The notes: generated by a model from the letters alone, not told the origin. Positions 31,641-43,140 are shown, numbered from the stretch's first letter. The stretch is 64,000 nucleotides of DNA from Rhineura floridana (GCF_030035675.1 NC_084495.1:7533001-7597000), one strand, 5' to 3'. A program made the numbers and translations.

Positions 31641-31984
31641 TAGCAACAGCAACAACAATAGTAACAGTAGTAATAAATTATAATTTTGTGTGCTACACAA
31701 GGCAGAAGATGGCCATTTTCTTCTCAGACTGGTGGTGGTGGTGAGATAATTATTTTCCCAAAGCCATACTTTAAAAACCCATCCATTTATTTTTAATTGC
31801 TTAAAATACTGGCATTTCATTTGTTCTGAAACTACGTGGAGATAGAGAAAAAACACTTTAAAAATCCAGGAAAAATAAGAAGGCAATTAATGGGAAAGAT
31901 GGAATACAGATGGAATGGAAGAATGAGTCAACTTCAGGAGATGCCGGGGGCCACATAAAATGAGGCAGAAGCCAGAGGTTGCCC

Positions 31985-32120
31985 ACCTGTGCTCTAAAGT
32001 AGCGCTCGTCAACCTCAAACTGTTTTGGGCTGCAACTCCCATCAGCCTAAGCCAACGTGACTGGTGGTTAAGGTTGATGGGAGCTGTAGTCCAGAATAAC
32101 TGGAGGGCACCAGGTTTGTG
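31985..32120. mobile_element. hAT-like foldback MITE
   Basis: Halves GTCAACCTCAAACTG...CAACTCCCATCAGCC and GATGGGAGCTGTAGTCCAGA...GCACCAGGTTTGTGAAGGC are imperfect inverse copies. Confidence 0.7.
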
Positions 32121-33017
32121 AAGGCTGCTTGAAACCATTCATAATTGTAGATACTTCTGTCATTTTGCCCTCTTCCCCTTCACTTTTTTATGGTTGATTG
32201 CATTATTGTAGATCTGGCAGGACAAACAGCCCCTCCCAAAGAGGTGAAACATTATAGGGCCAATCTTAAATGACTAGCCATTTACTCGTGAGAGGGACTT
32301 CCCCTGCCTGTGTCTGTCTCTTCAATTTGGCACTCAACCAGATGCAATCATTCTGAATGCTCAGGCTTCTATCTCATCACTGCTCTCATGCAGGAATAAT
32401 CGAATCCCTCTGCCATTTCAATGTATTTTCCCGTCACTGTGGCTTCTCGGCACCCTGAATGCAAATAGAAATCCTTAGCTTAAACAGCCCCATCAGCTTG
32501 CTTTTATTATTTAGGGATGTTTCTGACATTCTTGGGGGCACGATTCGACCAAACTGATGTGCTTTTACATCCTGTTGATTTTTCAGTGAAGGAGAGGTTG
32601 GAGGTAAGTGTGTGCTTGACCCCACCCTTGAAAAAAGCTGAATTAAAAGTGTTGGTGGTGATGTTGCTGAGTCACAGATGCCTTAAAGATGGAGCTGGGT
32701 GGAAACCCGGATGTATGAGACTGTCTTATCCCTTATATCAGGGGTTCGCAAACTATGGTCTGCAGACCACCAGTGGTCCATGAGCTTCATTCAGGTGGAC
32801 CGTGGTGTGTGTGTGGATTTGTGGTTGAAGATAGGAGAGGGCACATCCATTGCATTAAAAATTTGTATTGATTTGTATTGGTTTTATTTCTTATACTGTA
32901 TTTTATTGTATTCTATGGAATTAAATTAGTAATTCAATAAAATACAATTTAAAAGAAATAAGAGAAGCAATAAAATACAAATAAAAAGCATACCGCATCT
33001 AGCACAGTGCATTATTC
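32121..33017. other. No gene recognised
   Basis: Unassigned intron DNA. From 32735 to 32810 a CAGGGGTTCGCAAACTATGG and TGGTCCATGAG block looks like a half hAT-type repeat; related words occur near 35225-35280. Confidence 0.45.
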
Positions 33018-34055
33018 ATCTTGAGTCCTGCATCCAGTTCTGGGCACTGCATCTTAAGAAGGATGCAGAGAAACTGGAGCAGTTTGGAGGGCAACAAGGA
33101 TGATCAGGGAACTGGAAACAAAGGCCCATGAGGAGAGACTGAAAGAACTGGGCATATTTAGCCTGGAGAAGAGAAGACTGAGGGGAGATATGATAGCACT
33201 CTGTGTACTTGACAGGTTGTCACACAGAGGAGGGCCAGGATGTGTTCTCAATCATCCCAGAGTGCAGGAGACGGAATAATGGGCTCAACTTACAGGAAGC
33301 CAGTTTTCTACTGAACATCAGGAAAAACCTCCTAACTGTTTATTATTTATTTATAAAAATATTTGTATAATGCTATTTTATTAAAAACATCAAAACGGTT
33401 TACAACATGTTTAAAACCACCACCATAGAATTAAAAAACCCATTAAAAATACAATAGAAACAAAGGTCAATTGTTGCAAAGAAAGCATGTTAATTGCCTG
33501 CATAAGCCTGGTGAAACAGAAAGGTTTTCAGTAGGTGCTTAAAAGTTAAAACAGATGGCATCTGCTGAATCTCTCTTGGCACAGCATTCCAGAGAAGTGG
33601 GCCGATGACACTGAAGGCTTGATTTCGTGTTGATGTTAAATGAGCCTTGCCAACTTGGGGGACAACCATAGAGCCACTCCTGCAGAAGATCTCAGTGGTC
33701 AAGCTGGGATATAAAGGTTCAGGCAGTCAGTAAGATACCCTGGACCTAAGTTGTTCAGGGCTTTGTAAATTAATACAAGGACCTTCAACCTGGCTCAGTA
33801 GCAAGTGGACAGCCAGTGCAGATGTTTTAAAAGTGGTGTCACTAACTTCCTAACTGTTAGAGCAGTACAACAGTGGAACCAAAGACCTAGGGAGATGGTG
33901 GGCTCTCCAACACTGGAGGCCTTCAAGAGGCAGCTGGACAGCCACCTGTCGGGTATGCTTTAAGTTGGATTCCTGCTTTGAGCAGGAGGTTGGACTCAAT
34001 GGCCTTATAGGCCCCCTCCAACTCTTCTGTCCTATGCTTCTATGATTCTATAATT
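33018..34055 (+). mobile_element. CR1 LINE, C-terminus and 3' end, interrupted
   Basis: GCATCCAGTTCTGGGCACTG, the [13 protein letters not shown]-equivalent coding at 33155-33190, AGGAAGCCAG and the 3' end GGACTCAATGGCCTTATAGG then TTCTATGATTCTATAATT. An L3-like element (33341-33843) sits inside, bounded by a 15-bp duplication. The final nucleotides were the target for the LINE at 34056. Confidence 0.9.
33341..33843 (-). mobile_element. CR1/L3-like LINE, 5'-truncated, inserted in CR1
   Basis: The minus strand encodes the patch FSVIGPLLWNAVPREIQQMPS-like (in two pieces) and KHLLKTFLFHQAYAGN, then the A-rich 3' UTR. Flanks AACCTCCTAACTGTT (33326-33340) and AACTTCCTAACTGTT (33844-33858) form a 15-bp target duplication with one mismatch. 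Confidence 0.9.
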
Positions 34056-35181
34056 CGTTTTACTATAAAGGGGGGCAAGCTTTTCTGCCAGCTATTAAAA
34101 TCTTTAATGCCAAAATTATATTGCAGTTGACTTTTGGCTCTCAAGCTAACAAGAATTTGAAATTTAGTGAGTTTGAAGCAATTCAAACCATTTTTTAAAG
34201 ATCTATTATGGCAATTCCTCCATGTATACCTAATAATATTCTTAGACTGGAAGCTGGAGTCCAGTCAGTAGAGGCCAAGATATGGCTGCTAAGGATTAAC
34301 ACCTGGCTAAAACTCACTTTCAATCCCATTGGACTTGCTCCTGACATTTTAAAAGACAACTTTCACTCTGCTTGGGTTGGTTTAGTGACAGGCAAACTTT
34401 TAAAGATAGGGCTTTCTCCTCAACTTGTCTCTCTTTTGGGCCCTGAAACAGCTTTAGTGAACATACGACAGCGTCTGAAAGATATAGATTACCAACAGCA
34501 ATTAATGCCAATTAAAAAACAAAGGCACAATTCCAAATTTTTTACTCCAATGCCGTATTTACTGAACCTAGGAATTCCCAAATATCGTAAAGCCTTCACA
34601 CAGATCCGATTGGATGTTTTACCTTCTGCTGTTATGGAGGGCAGATTTACTAAAACACCCTATAAAGATCGTTTCTGTCTTTGCAGTGAAGACGCAGTTG
34701 AGAACAATGTGTTGCTTCATTGCTCTCTCTATAAGATCTTAAGGCAACAGCTAATTATTCCCTTACTGGCCCCTCTCTCGCATGAACCTGAATATTTCTG
34801 GCTGGAATACCTCCTAGGTGATACATCTCCAAAAATCACTTCACAAGTAGCAAAGTTCACCGTGGCTGCTCAAAATTTAAGGTGCAATACTCTAAAAAGT
34901 CCTTTTAACTTAAATAGTGCAATACAATAAATCTTAAATTGGATAAACTGATGTCATCCTAACTTTTTGAGATGAATATCACTATACAGCTGAAACTCAT
35001 GCTCGAGCTATAGGAAAGTCAATTAGAAATGCATAGTTTTGATATCTGTGTATTTATCTTAAACTTATATTTTATTTAATTGTCTTAAAGTGTCATATAA
35101 TATTTATTTGCCATGTACCACACGGTTTGATTTTATTATGTCTCTATGCTGACCATTTGGTCGAATAAATTGTGATTGATT
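34056..35181 (+). mobile_element. LINE of the 15606-18958 family, C-terminal part
   Basis: A 240-codon open stretch (34208-34930) aligns with 18130-18835: NNILRLEAGVQSVEAKIW, KDIDYQQQLMPIKKQRHNSK, RFCLCSEDAVENNVLLHC, YLLGDTSPKITSQVAKFTVA. One in-frame stop lies upstream at about 34195. The tail is AATAAATTG followed by TGATTGATTGATT. The 12-bp duplication GATTCTATAATT (34044-34055 and 35182-35193) bounds it. Confidence 0.9.
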
Positions 35182-35282
35182 GATTCTATAATTGCTCCAA
35201 CAGGCAGAAAAATCATTAAATGGTCCACCAAGACCTTTGGCAATTTTCAAGTGGCCCATGGGGAAAAAAATGTTTGGGATCC

Positions 35283-35690
35283 ACTGCCTTACACACTCAG
35301 TAGGTCACTGTGTTCAGCAGGAGAGTTTGTCCTGCAAGTTCCGAACATCTCAAAAGCCCGTTCCGCAGTAACTTGGAGCAGGGCTTTCACTGTGACTGCC
35401 CCTGTTCTGTGGAACAGCATTCCTGTCGAGATGTGACAGACGCCCACCCTCTGCACTTTCTGGAAGCGACTGAAGACATGTTTGCTTTGACAGGCTTTTC
35501 CAGCTGGATGAAAAGATCTCTGCCTTAGTTTTTAAAACAATACAAAATGAATCCCAGCCTTCAGTTGTTCTTTGTACTGTTTTTAAAACTATTTTTAGGG
35601 GTTTTTATGGTATGTTTGTAAATTGCCTTCAGAGGCGTGTAAAAGGAGATAAAAAACCCAACTTCTTCTTGTTGTTGTTGTTGTAAAAGA
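35283..35690 (+). mobile_element. CR1/L3-like LINE remnant
   Basis: Plus strand: a block corresponding to TVTAPVLWNSIPVEM at about 35392-35436, then FLEATEDMFALTGFS, and a 3' UTR ending ATTGCCTTCAGAGGCGTGTA and (TTG)n. Confidence 0.65.
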
Positions 35691-35969
35691 GAGAGAAAGA
35701 ACCAGAGCCTCAGGGAAATAACAGGAAGTGAAGGCAACCAAGGAGCGCAGCTCAAGCAGACTGCAGACTGTGGTCCACTTGGAAACTTAAGTTGCCTTTC
35801 TATGGGATGGGCAGCCTTATTTCTGCTATGCACTGCATTGGCTCAGGGGTAATCGTGGGCCACATACTGATCATGGCGAGGGATGGAGTCAAAAGTGAGC
35901 CGGGCAAGTGTCCAACATGGTGGGGTCATTCAACCCTCCCACCATTCCCCCTTCTCTCTTTCTTTTGGG

Positions 35970-36130
35970 AAGGACTGTAGCTCAGTGGCAGAACATCTGA
36001 CTTGCATGCAGAAAGTCCCGCCCAGGTAAGGCTGAGGAAGACTGCCTGAAACCCTGGAGAGCTGCTCTAAGTCAGAGCACTAAGCTATATATGGACCAGC
36101 GGTCTCGCTCAATATAAGGCATCTTTCTAC
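35970..36130 (+). repeat. tRNA-derived SINE (type 1)
   Basis: GGACTGTAGCTCAGTGGCAG (A box), a degraded B box, TGCCTGAAACCCTGGAGAGC and CAATATAAGGCATCTTTC. Confidence 0.8.
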
Positions 36131-36782
36131 GTTTTTTCTGCCTTCCCTTCCCCTTGCCACCCACATGAAATTAGACCAAGAATTGCATGTGCTGCTAGGG
36201 CTGCAGATCACCTGCCTTGGCCATCCATATCAGAAAAGACCGATGGGCTTCCTGGCTGGGGGGAACTTGGAAGGCCTTCATAGCCCTGAGAACTCTTTCC
36301 TCTGCAGTAGCTCTAAATGGCTCACCACAAAGGGGGAGAAGTCTGAAGGTTGCAACTTCTAGCCCCGATGGCCTTAGGCTGGCCAGGCATCCTCCTTTAC
36401 AGAGGACAGCCCTCTATTTGAAGGGCTGTCCAGTTTAATGTAGAAGCAGCTTTAGAAGGGAGAGCAGGAGAACCTCGACGGAGTCACCCATCAGCAATTA
36501 GCAGCACCTGGACAGTTGACTGAGCAGGCACATCTGGAAGATTTATTGTATCTCTGCTTAAATTATAATAAGTATTTGTAATTTTTCATATATATATTAG
36601 CATATGAAAAGTTCATGCAAATCTTTGTCTCCTTTTGTTGTCTTTTTTGATGGTGCAATTCTTGTTTCTTGGTAATATGTTGGTGGTTCCTGACAAAAGT
36701 TACATTTTGGCTGGATTTTCCCCCGGTAGGAGGCCACACGTAAAGCATATTGCATTCTCAACTTTAACATTTGGGTTAACAC
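36131..36782. other. No gene recognised
   Basis: Unassigned intron DNA without a supported frame. Confidence 0.5.
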
Positions 36783-37280
36783 AGTGGTAGCCAACCTGAT
36801 GACCTGCAAATGTTGTTCGCCTCTAGCTCCCATAATCCCTGACCATCAGCCGTGCTGGTTGGGGATGATGGGGGAGTTCAGCAAGGACTGGAAACAAAGC
36901 CCCATGAGGAAAAAGAAGAAAGAACTGGGCATGTTTAGCCTTGAGAAAAGAAGACTATGGGGAGATATGATAGCGCTCTTCAAGTAATTGAAAAGCTGCC
37001 ACACAGAGGAGGGCCAGGATCTTTTCTCAATCGTCCCAGAGTGCAGGACACAGAATAATGGGCCCAAGTTAGAATGGAACCAATGACCTATTTATTTAAT
37101 TAATTAATTTATATCCTACCCTTCCTCCAGAAGGAGCCCAGGATGGCAATTACCTAGGGGAGAGGTGGGCTCTCCAACACTGGAGGCATTGAAGAGGCAG
37201 CTGGACAGCCACCTGTCAGGGATGCTTTAAGTTGGATTCCTGCATTAAGCAGGGGGTTGAACTCGATGGCAGCATAGGGT
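36783..37280 (+). mobile_element. Half MITE followed by a CR1 3' end with a 56-bp tail insertion
   Basis: 36783-36882 is half a foldback MITE (GTGGTAGCCAACCTG, AGCTCCCATAATCCCTGACC). 36885-37280 is CR1 (GGCATGTTTAGCCTTGAGAA, GAGGAGGGCCAGGATC, GGAGGCATTGAAGAGGCAGC). It is interrupted at 37091-37146 by a tiny L3-like tail flanked by CAATGACCTA and CAATTACCTA. Confidence 0.8.
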
Positions 37281-37784
37281 TGGCTACCACTAGGTTAACA
37301 TGTTGATGAGTATGAAAACCTTACTAGTTAGTCGGGTCATGGTGGAATTCAATGTAACTGCTCATGTTGCAAAAATTTTCAGATGCTGCTCATTGTGTTG
37401 AGATGTAATGGCTGCATTAGAATAAAATATGTCTCCAGTTGTGGTTTGTTTGTTTTTTAAAAAAATGACACCTGAGCAGTTGGAAGTTTGGGAAATTCCC
37501 ATATGAACCTACCTACACACGGAGATCATCAGCTGAGGCTGGCTCCACAACTATTGCCTTCTGAGTTGCAGGAGATGGGCGTTTGAGACAGGGTCTTCTC
37601 GGTGGTGGCGCCCTACCATTTGGTAAAGCCAACCACTGCAGGCAGCAGATGCTGTGGGACAGTGAGGCAGCCCCCTGGCTGTTCCTCCTGAGCCCCCCAC
37701 CCCCCCTCTGGACTGTGCCTTCTGTCCTCTCCTGTCCAATGCCCCTTGAACTCGCCAGCTGCTCTGTGGTGTGTTTCATCTGTT
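37281..37784. other. No gene; possible old L3-like coding remnant
   Basis: At 37540-37720 words such as CAGGGTCTTCTCGGTGGTGG and GCCCTACCATTTGG recall the L3-like RAFSVV..P.LWN patch, but the reading is too broken to call. The rest is unassigned. Confidence 0.4.
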
Positions 37785-37945
37785 TCAGATGATCCAGGTG
37801 TTGCTGGACTACAATTCCCATCATCTCTGACCATTGGCTAAACTAGCTGGGGATGATGGAAATTGTAGTCCACAAACATCTGGGGATGCAAACATCTGGG
37901 ATTCAAAACATCTGGTGGGCACCAGATTGGGGAAGTCTGTTTTAA
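37785..37945. mobile_element. hAT-like foldback MITE with an internal duplication
   Basis: TGCTGGACTACAATTCCCAT and ATGGAAATTGTAGTCCACAA are inverted; on the right the unit ACATCTGGG(G/A)AT is repeated three times, an oddity for this family. Confidence 0.7.
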
Positions 37946-37977
37946 ACATTTGGCTGCTTTTTGATAACATACTGGAA

Positions 37978-38168
37978 CATGGAAGCTGCCCTATACCGAG
38001 TCAGACCATTGGGCCATCTAGCTCAGTATTGTCTGCACTGACTGGCAGTGGCTCTCTAGGATTTCAGGCATGTTCTCTCCCACCTCTCCCTGGAGATGCC
38101 AGGGACTGAACCTGGGGCGTTCTGCATGCAAAGCATGTGTTCTGCCACTGAGCCACAGCCATTCCTCA
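37978..38168 (-). repeat. tRNA-derived SINE (type 1)
   Basis: The plus strand shows GGAAGCTGCCCTATACCGAG, TCTAGCTCAGTATTGTCTGC, CCTGGAGATGCCAGGGACTG and GTGTTCTGCCACTGAGCCAC. Full length. Confidence 0.88.
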
Positions 38169-38317
38169 TTTGACACCCTTTCCACAGCAGGAATGAATTA
38201 CTCACTCCAGGATGTCGCATCATTGTAACATGAGGTCAAAAAGGCTAATGGAATGACACTCCGCATACCTGTGTGGGCATCTCCTTCTTCTGAACTTCTT
38301 CAATGGCAAGGGCAAAT

Positions 38318-38560
38318 TGTGGAAGGGGTGTAGTGTCGTGGTTAGAGTGTTGGACTGGGACCTGGGAGGAGACCAGGTTTCAAATCCCCACTCAGCCAAG
38401 AAGCTCGCAGGGTGACCTTGGGCCAGCCACAGTCTCTCCGCCTAATCTCTGTCATAGGGTTGTTGTGAGGATAAAATGGAGAGGGAGGAGAACCATGTAC
38501 ATCACCTTGAGCTCCTTGGAGGAAAGGTGGGACATAAATGTAAATATGTTAACAATAAAA
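38318..38560 (+). repeat. Sauria-type SINE (type 2), L3-like tail
   Basis: GTGTAGTGTCGTGGTTAGAG, GGTTTCAAATCCCCACTCAG, GTGACCTTGGGCCAGCCACA and the tail CTTGAGCTCCTTGGAGGAAA then GGTGGGACATAAATGTAA. A second, minus-strand fragment of the head follows at 38620-38690 (GGTCTCCCAGGTTGTAGTCC). Confidence 0.88.
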
Positions 38561-38735
38561 TAATAATAAATAAAATAAGTAATAGATGGTGTTCTGGGAA
38601 CCAGGTGAGGTCAGAGGTAGAGGACAGGCTGTGTGGGGATTCAAACCCTGGTCTCCCAGGTTGTAGTCCAGCACCTTAACCACCTTAACCAATCAGTCAA
38701 ACAAACAAACAAACAATAACCAAAACTTCCTCTCA

Positions 38736-39060
38736 TAATACTAGAACCCAGTTGGGTCATCCAATGAGGCTGAACGTTGGAAGATTCAGGACAGACAAAT
38801 GAGAGTACTACTTCACACAGTGCATAGGTGAACTATGGAATTCGCTCCCACAGGAAGCAGTGATGTCCACCAACTTGGATGGCTTTGAAAAGACGATGAA
38901 ACAGACTAATGGATGATAAGGTTAATCAATGGCTACTAATTGTGGTGGCCATGTTCTGCCTCCATATGGAAGGTGGTATACCTCTGAATGCCAAGGTGCT
39001 GAGAATCACAAGTGGGAAGAGTGCAGTTGCACTCATGTCCTGCTCACTGGTGCAGTTACA
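38736..39060 (+). mobile_element. CR1 3' end (ACATAAG-tail subfamily)
   Basis: AATGAGGCTGAACGTTGGAA, GATTCAGGACAGACAAATGA, CCACCAACTTGGATGGCTTT, GGCTACTAATTGTGGTGGCC. The terminal part is missing. Confidence 0.8.
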
Positions 39061-39540
39061 TCGCCCCTGGACTTAATGGTCTTATGGGATTCCCCTTTAG
39101 ATGGCCACTTGCATCACTACAGTTGTAAAGCACACAACATTTCTGTTCCCCTCCACTGCCATTCCATTCTTTATAACTGCTTCTATGCTCCTGATACGCT
39201 AAAGCAAAAATAAAGCAAAAAAATTGCAAACTCTCTTAAATCATAACACCATCATGACTATAGAAGAGAGGTGGGATTTGCTTCTGCTGCCCGGGTGCTA
39301 AACAGATTTACTTTGGAATAAGCACCATTTTGTTGTAGAAAAAGGTAACACATTTTAGAAGTGAAACTAATAATGAGTTTCTGTAACCATGTACCTCAGT
39401 TAAGGAATCCTTCAGGAATGAAGCTCCTTTTAACAAAGGCTTTTTTAAAGGTGAAACTGACAAGCTTTGCTTTGCTGTGGATAAGCCTTCAATCCTGTGC
39501 CTTTGCTTTAAGGAGAAACTGACAAGCCTGTGTGCCTGCT
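39061..39540. other. No gene recognised
   Basis: Unassigned. The phrase AAACTGACAAGC recurs (39457 and 39515) with GCTTT-rich DNA, perhaps a two-unit degenerate repeat. Confidence 0.45.
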
Positions 39541-41712
39541 TTGTATTATTTATTATTTTATTTATTTATTTATTGTACTTTTAGACCGCCCTTTAGCGAC
39601 AAGCTCTCAGGGCGGTGTACAACAGAATAAAACCACATTAAAATACAGGTGAATGAGGGTACAATACAACTATAAAAACATTTTAAAAACAAGGTGAAAA
39701 CAAAGATTAAAATAAGATTACAATTAAAATTAAGATTAAAATGCCTGGGCAAAGAGGTAGGTCTTTACCTGGCGCCAAAAAGATAACAAAGAAGGCGCCA
39801 GGCGTATCTCGTCAGGGAGGGCGTTCCATAATTCGGGGGCCACCACTGAGAAGGCCCTAGCTCTAGTTATTGCTCTCCAGGCCTCCCTATGCGTTGGAAC
39901 CCGGAGAAGGGCCTTCAACGTCGAGCGTAGCGAACGGGTAGGTACATAGCGGGAGAGGCGTTCCACCAGGTATTGCGGTCCGATGCCGTTAAGGGCTTTA
40001 TAGGTAAGAACCAACGCTTTGAATCTGGCCCGGAAACTTATTGGTAGCCAGTGCAGTTGGGCCAGGACAGGTGTTATATGGTCAGATTTTTTAGTCCAAG
40101 TAAGAACTCTGGCCGCAGCATTCTGCACCAGCTGAAGTTTCCGAACCGTCTTCAAAGGTAACCCAACGTAGAGTGCATTACAGTAGTCCAATCTAGAGGT
40201 TACCAGAGCATGGATAACTGTGGCGAGGTTCTCCCTGTCCAGATAGGGTCGTAGTTGGGCTACCAGCCGAAGCTGGTAGAACGCATTCCGTGCCACCGAG
40301 GCTACCTGAGACTCCAGTGACAGGAGCGGATCTAATAAGACCCCCAAACTACGGACCTGCTCTTTTAGGGGGAGTGTAACCCCATCTAGGGTAGGTCGGA
40401 CATCATCCATCTGGGCAGAGAGCCCCCCCACCAACAGCATCTCAGTCTTGTCAGGATTGAGTCTCAGTTTATTAGCTCTCATCCAGTCCATTATCGCGGC
40501 CAGGCAGCGGTTTAGTACATTAACAGCCTCACCTGAAGAAGATGAAAAGGAGAAGTAGAGTTGCGTATCATCAGCATATTGCTGGAAACGCACTCCAAAT
40601 CTCCTAATGACCTCACCCAGCGGCTTCATATAGATATTAAAGAGCATGGGGGACAGAACTGAACCCTGCGGGACCCCATATTGGAGTACCCAGGGATTCG
40701 AGTAATGCTCCCCAAGCACCAGCTTCTGGAGACGATTCTCGAGGTAGGAGCACAGCCACTGCCAAGCAGTGCCTCCAACTCCTAAGTCCGCAAGTCGCCC
40801 CAGAAGGATACCATGGTCGATGGTATCAAAAGCCGCTGAGAGATCAAGGAGAACCAACAGAGTTACACTCCCTCTGTCTTTCTCCCGGCACAGGTCATCA
40901 TACAGGGCGACCAAGGCTGTTTCTGTACCAAACCCTGGCCGAAAGCCCAATTGAAATGGATCCAGATAATCAGTTTCATCCAAGAGAGCCTGGAGCTGGC
41001 GAGCGACCACACGCTCTAGGACCTTGCCCAGGAATGGAACATTTGCTACCGGTCTATAGTTGTCAAGGTTATCAGGGTCCAAGGAGGTTTTTTTTAGGAG
41101 CGGTCTCACCACCGCCTGCTTCAGGCAGGGTGGTACCACTCCCTCTTGTAAAGAGGCATTAATCACCTCCTTGGCCCAGCCGGCTGTTCCATTCCTGCTA
41201 GCTTTTATTAGCCACGAGGGGCAAGGATCCAGAGCAGAAGTGGTCGCCCGCACCTGTCCAAGCACCTTGTCCACATCCTCGAGCTGTACCAACTGAAATT
41301 CATCCAATAAAACAGGACAGGACTGTGCTCCGGACACCTCATTAGGTTCAACTGCTACAATGTTGGAGTCAAGGTCCCGACGGATGTTCGTGATCTTATC
41401 TTGGAAGTGTCTCGCAAACTCATTACAGCGGGCTGTTGATGGTATTATTGCGTTCTGAGGACCAGAGTGTAAAAGTCCCCGAACAACTTTATAAAGTTCT
41501 GCTGGGCGGTTAGAAGATGACTGAATGGAGGCAGCAAAGTACTGCTTCTTTGCTGCCCTCACTGCCTTCACACAGAGCTTGTTAGAGACCTTCACAAGTG
41601 CATGGTTACAGCCGTCGGGAGTTCGTCTCCATTTGCACTCAAGCCGTCTCCTTTCTTGCTTCATCACTCTTAGCTCCGGGGTATTAAAGAGATCTCTTGC
41701 TTTCTCCCTGGG
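39541..41712 (-). mobile_element. CR1/L3-like LINE with an open 643-codon RT frame
   Basis: The minus-strand frame 41667-39736 is open for 643 codons (the same frame stays open to a TAG at about 41713). Motifs in order: linker; NLDNYRPVANVPFLGKVLE, FQLGFRPGFGTETALVALYD, LLDLSAAFDTIDHGIL, YGVPQGSVLSPMLFNIYM, catalytic QYADDTQLYF (YADD at 40567-40578), SRLDYCNALYVGLP, LAQLHWLPISFRARFKALVL and a C-terminal RAFSVVAPELWNALPDEIR. The 3' UTR (39541-39735) has the CCGCCCTTTAGCGACAAGCT/GGGCGGTGTACAACAG inverted module and a (TTTA)n end. The AP endonuclease is missing or displaced: upstream of 41713 an alternative frame may continue to about 41960. It is the best-preserved LINE in the window, so it is probably young. 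Confidence 0.9.
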
Positions 41713-42190
41713 CTAGAGAGGGAGGGATCCAATACGATTCAAAGGAGGAGAGGGGGAGGGGTGGGTACTGGGTAGACACCCTTTAAAGCCCCTGTTAAGG
41801 TACTCCCACTGTCTATGAGCTGGTGTAGGAACCTATCCCTATTCTTTCCATATTATTCCTACCTCTGGTACCAAAGTTTCTGTTAAAGAAGCAATGCCCA
41901 GGAATGCATCTACTTTGTTAATTGAGATATTACAGTACATGTCCAGCCAGCCGCCCGCTGACTATTAACGTGCATTTTAAAATAAGAAAGAAAGGATGCT
42001 ACTGGTGGTGTTCAGTGTTAGCCGTGATTCCAGACTCCCTGCTTGGAGGATCTGAAGCACCAGTCCTGGGTTTTGTTGCTGACCACATGCCCCTCTCCTC
42101 CAAGAGAGCTTGGGAGGTTCCTCCTCTGGAGGGTTTGAGTGGTGTGGGACTTGAGTTTTATTTCCAGCCATAGCAACTTCTGTACTGTCA
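41713..42190. other. Upstream remnant of the L3-like LINE, then unassigned DNA
   Basis: To about 41960 the minus strand gives weakly LINE-like peptides (for example FESYWIPPSLAQG in another frame), consistent with a decayed inter-domain region. The remainder is unassigned. Confidence 0.35.
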
Positions 42191-42191
42191 C

Positions 42192-42556
42192 AAGAACATA
42201 AGAAGACCTCTGCTTGATCAGGTCAAAGGCTCATCTAGTCCACCATCCTGTTTCATGATGGCCAACCAGACGCCTCTGGGAGACCCTCAGGCAAGAGCCG
42301 AGCACAAGAGCACTCTCTGCTCCCACAACTGGTATTCAGAAGCATACTAGCTCCAACTATGGAGGTAGAGCATAGCCATCATGGCTAGCAGCCATCGATA
42401 GCCTTGTCTCTCATGGATTTGTCTATTCCTCTTTTAAAGCCATCCAAGTTGGTGGCCATCACTGCTTCTTGCGGGAGCGAATACCATTGTTTTAACTGTG
42501 TGCTATGTGAAGAAATACTTTCTTTTGTCTGTTCTGAATCTTCCAATGTTCAGCTT
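42192..42556 (-). mobile_element. CR1 3' end (ACATAAG-tail subfamily)
   Basis: AAGAACATAAGAAGACCTCT, GCTCATCTAGTCCACCATCC, CAACTGGTATTCAGAAGCAT, CCATCCAAGTTGGTGGCCAT, TGTGCTATGTGAAGAAATAC. Confidence 0.88.
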
Positions 42557-42994
42557 CATTGGATGTCCATGGATGCTCCATGGATTTGCCTAATCCTATA
42601 AGAACAAATGCCTGCTTAATATGCATGTTTCAGCGTTTGGAAGCTGATGGCACAGTCAAGTGCATCAGTTACTTAAAATCTGCCACTCTGCTCCTAGAGG
42701 GGACTCTTTCTGCTAGACAAAAGAGGCTCTGGAATTCATCTGCGTCTTTTGTACCTCCCAGGTGATCAGCTGCTGTGACAGCCAGCAATAAATTAGAGCC
42801 GTTCCAATAGCCATGTTAGTTTCTAGCCAGTTAAAAATGATTGCCACACATGGCAAGTAAAACACAGCAGCTGGTTTCTCCTTCTGGGAAAACATTTCAT
42901 TGTTTTGTTTGTTTGTTTTACACATGCATGCATTTATATCTCCACTTTGTTCCATCATGGAAGTGAAGGAGCTCTCTGCAGGGTGTTAGGTTTG

Positions 42995-43140
42995 GGTCTT
43001 GGTCAGTGGCAGCTCGTGGCTCCATGTCAGTGGGGCAGTTGAATTCACTCTGGGTTTTAATCTGAACTGCCAACTGTAAGTATAGACAGTACTGAGCTAG
43101 ATGGACCAATGGTCTGACTCAGTATAAGGCTGCGTTCCTG
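42995..43140. repeat. Half foldback element joined to a SINE 3' end
   Basis: TCGTGGCTCCATGTCAGTGG and GGGTTTTAATC (to about 43070) equal one arm of the foldback at 48945-49116. The 3' part of a type 1 SINE follows (ACTGAGCTAGATGGACCAAT to GGCTGCGTTCCTG). Confidence 0.6.
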
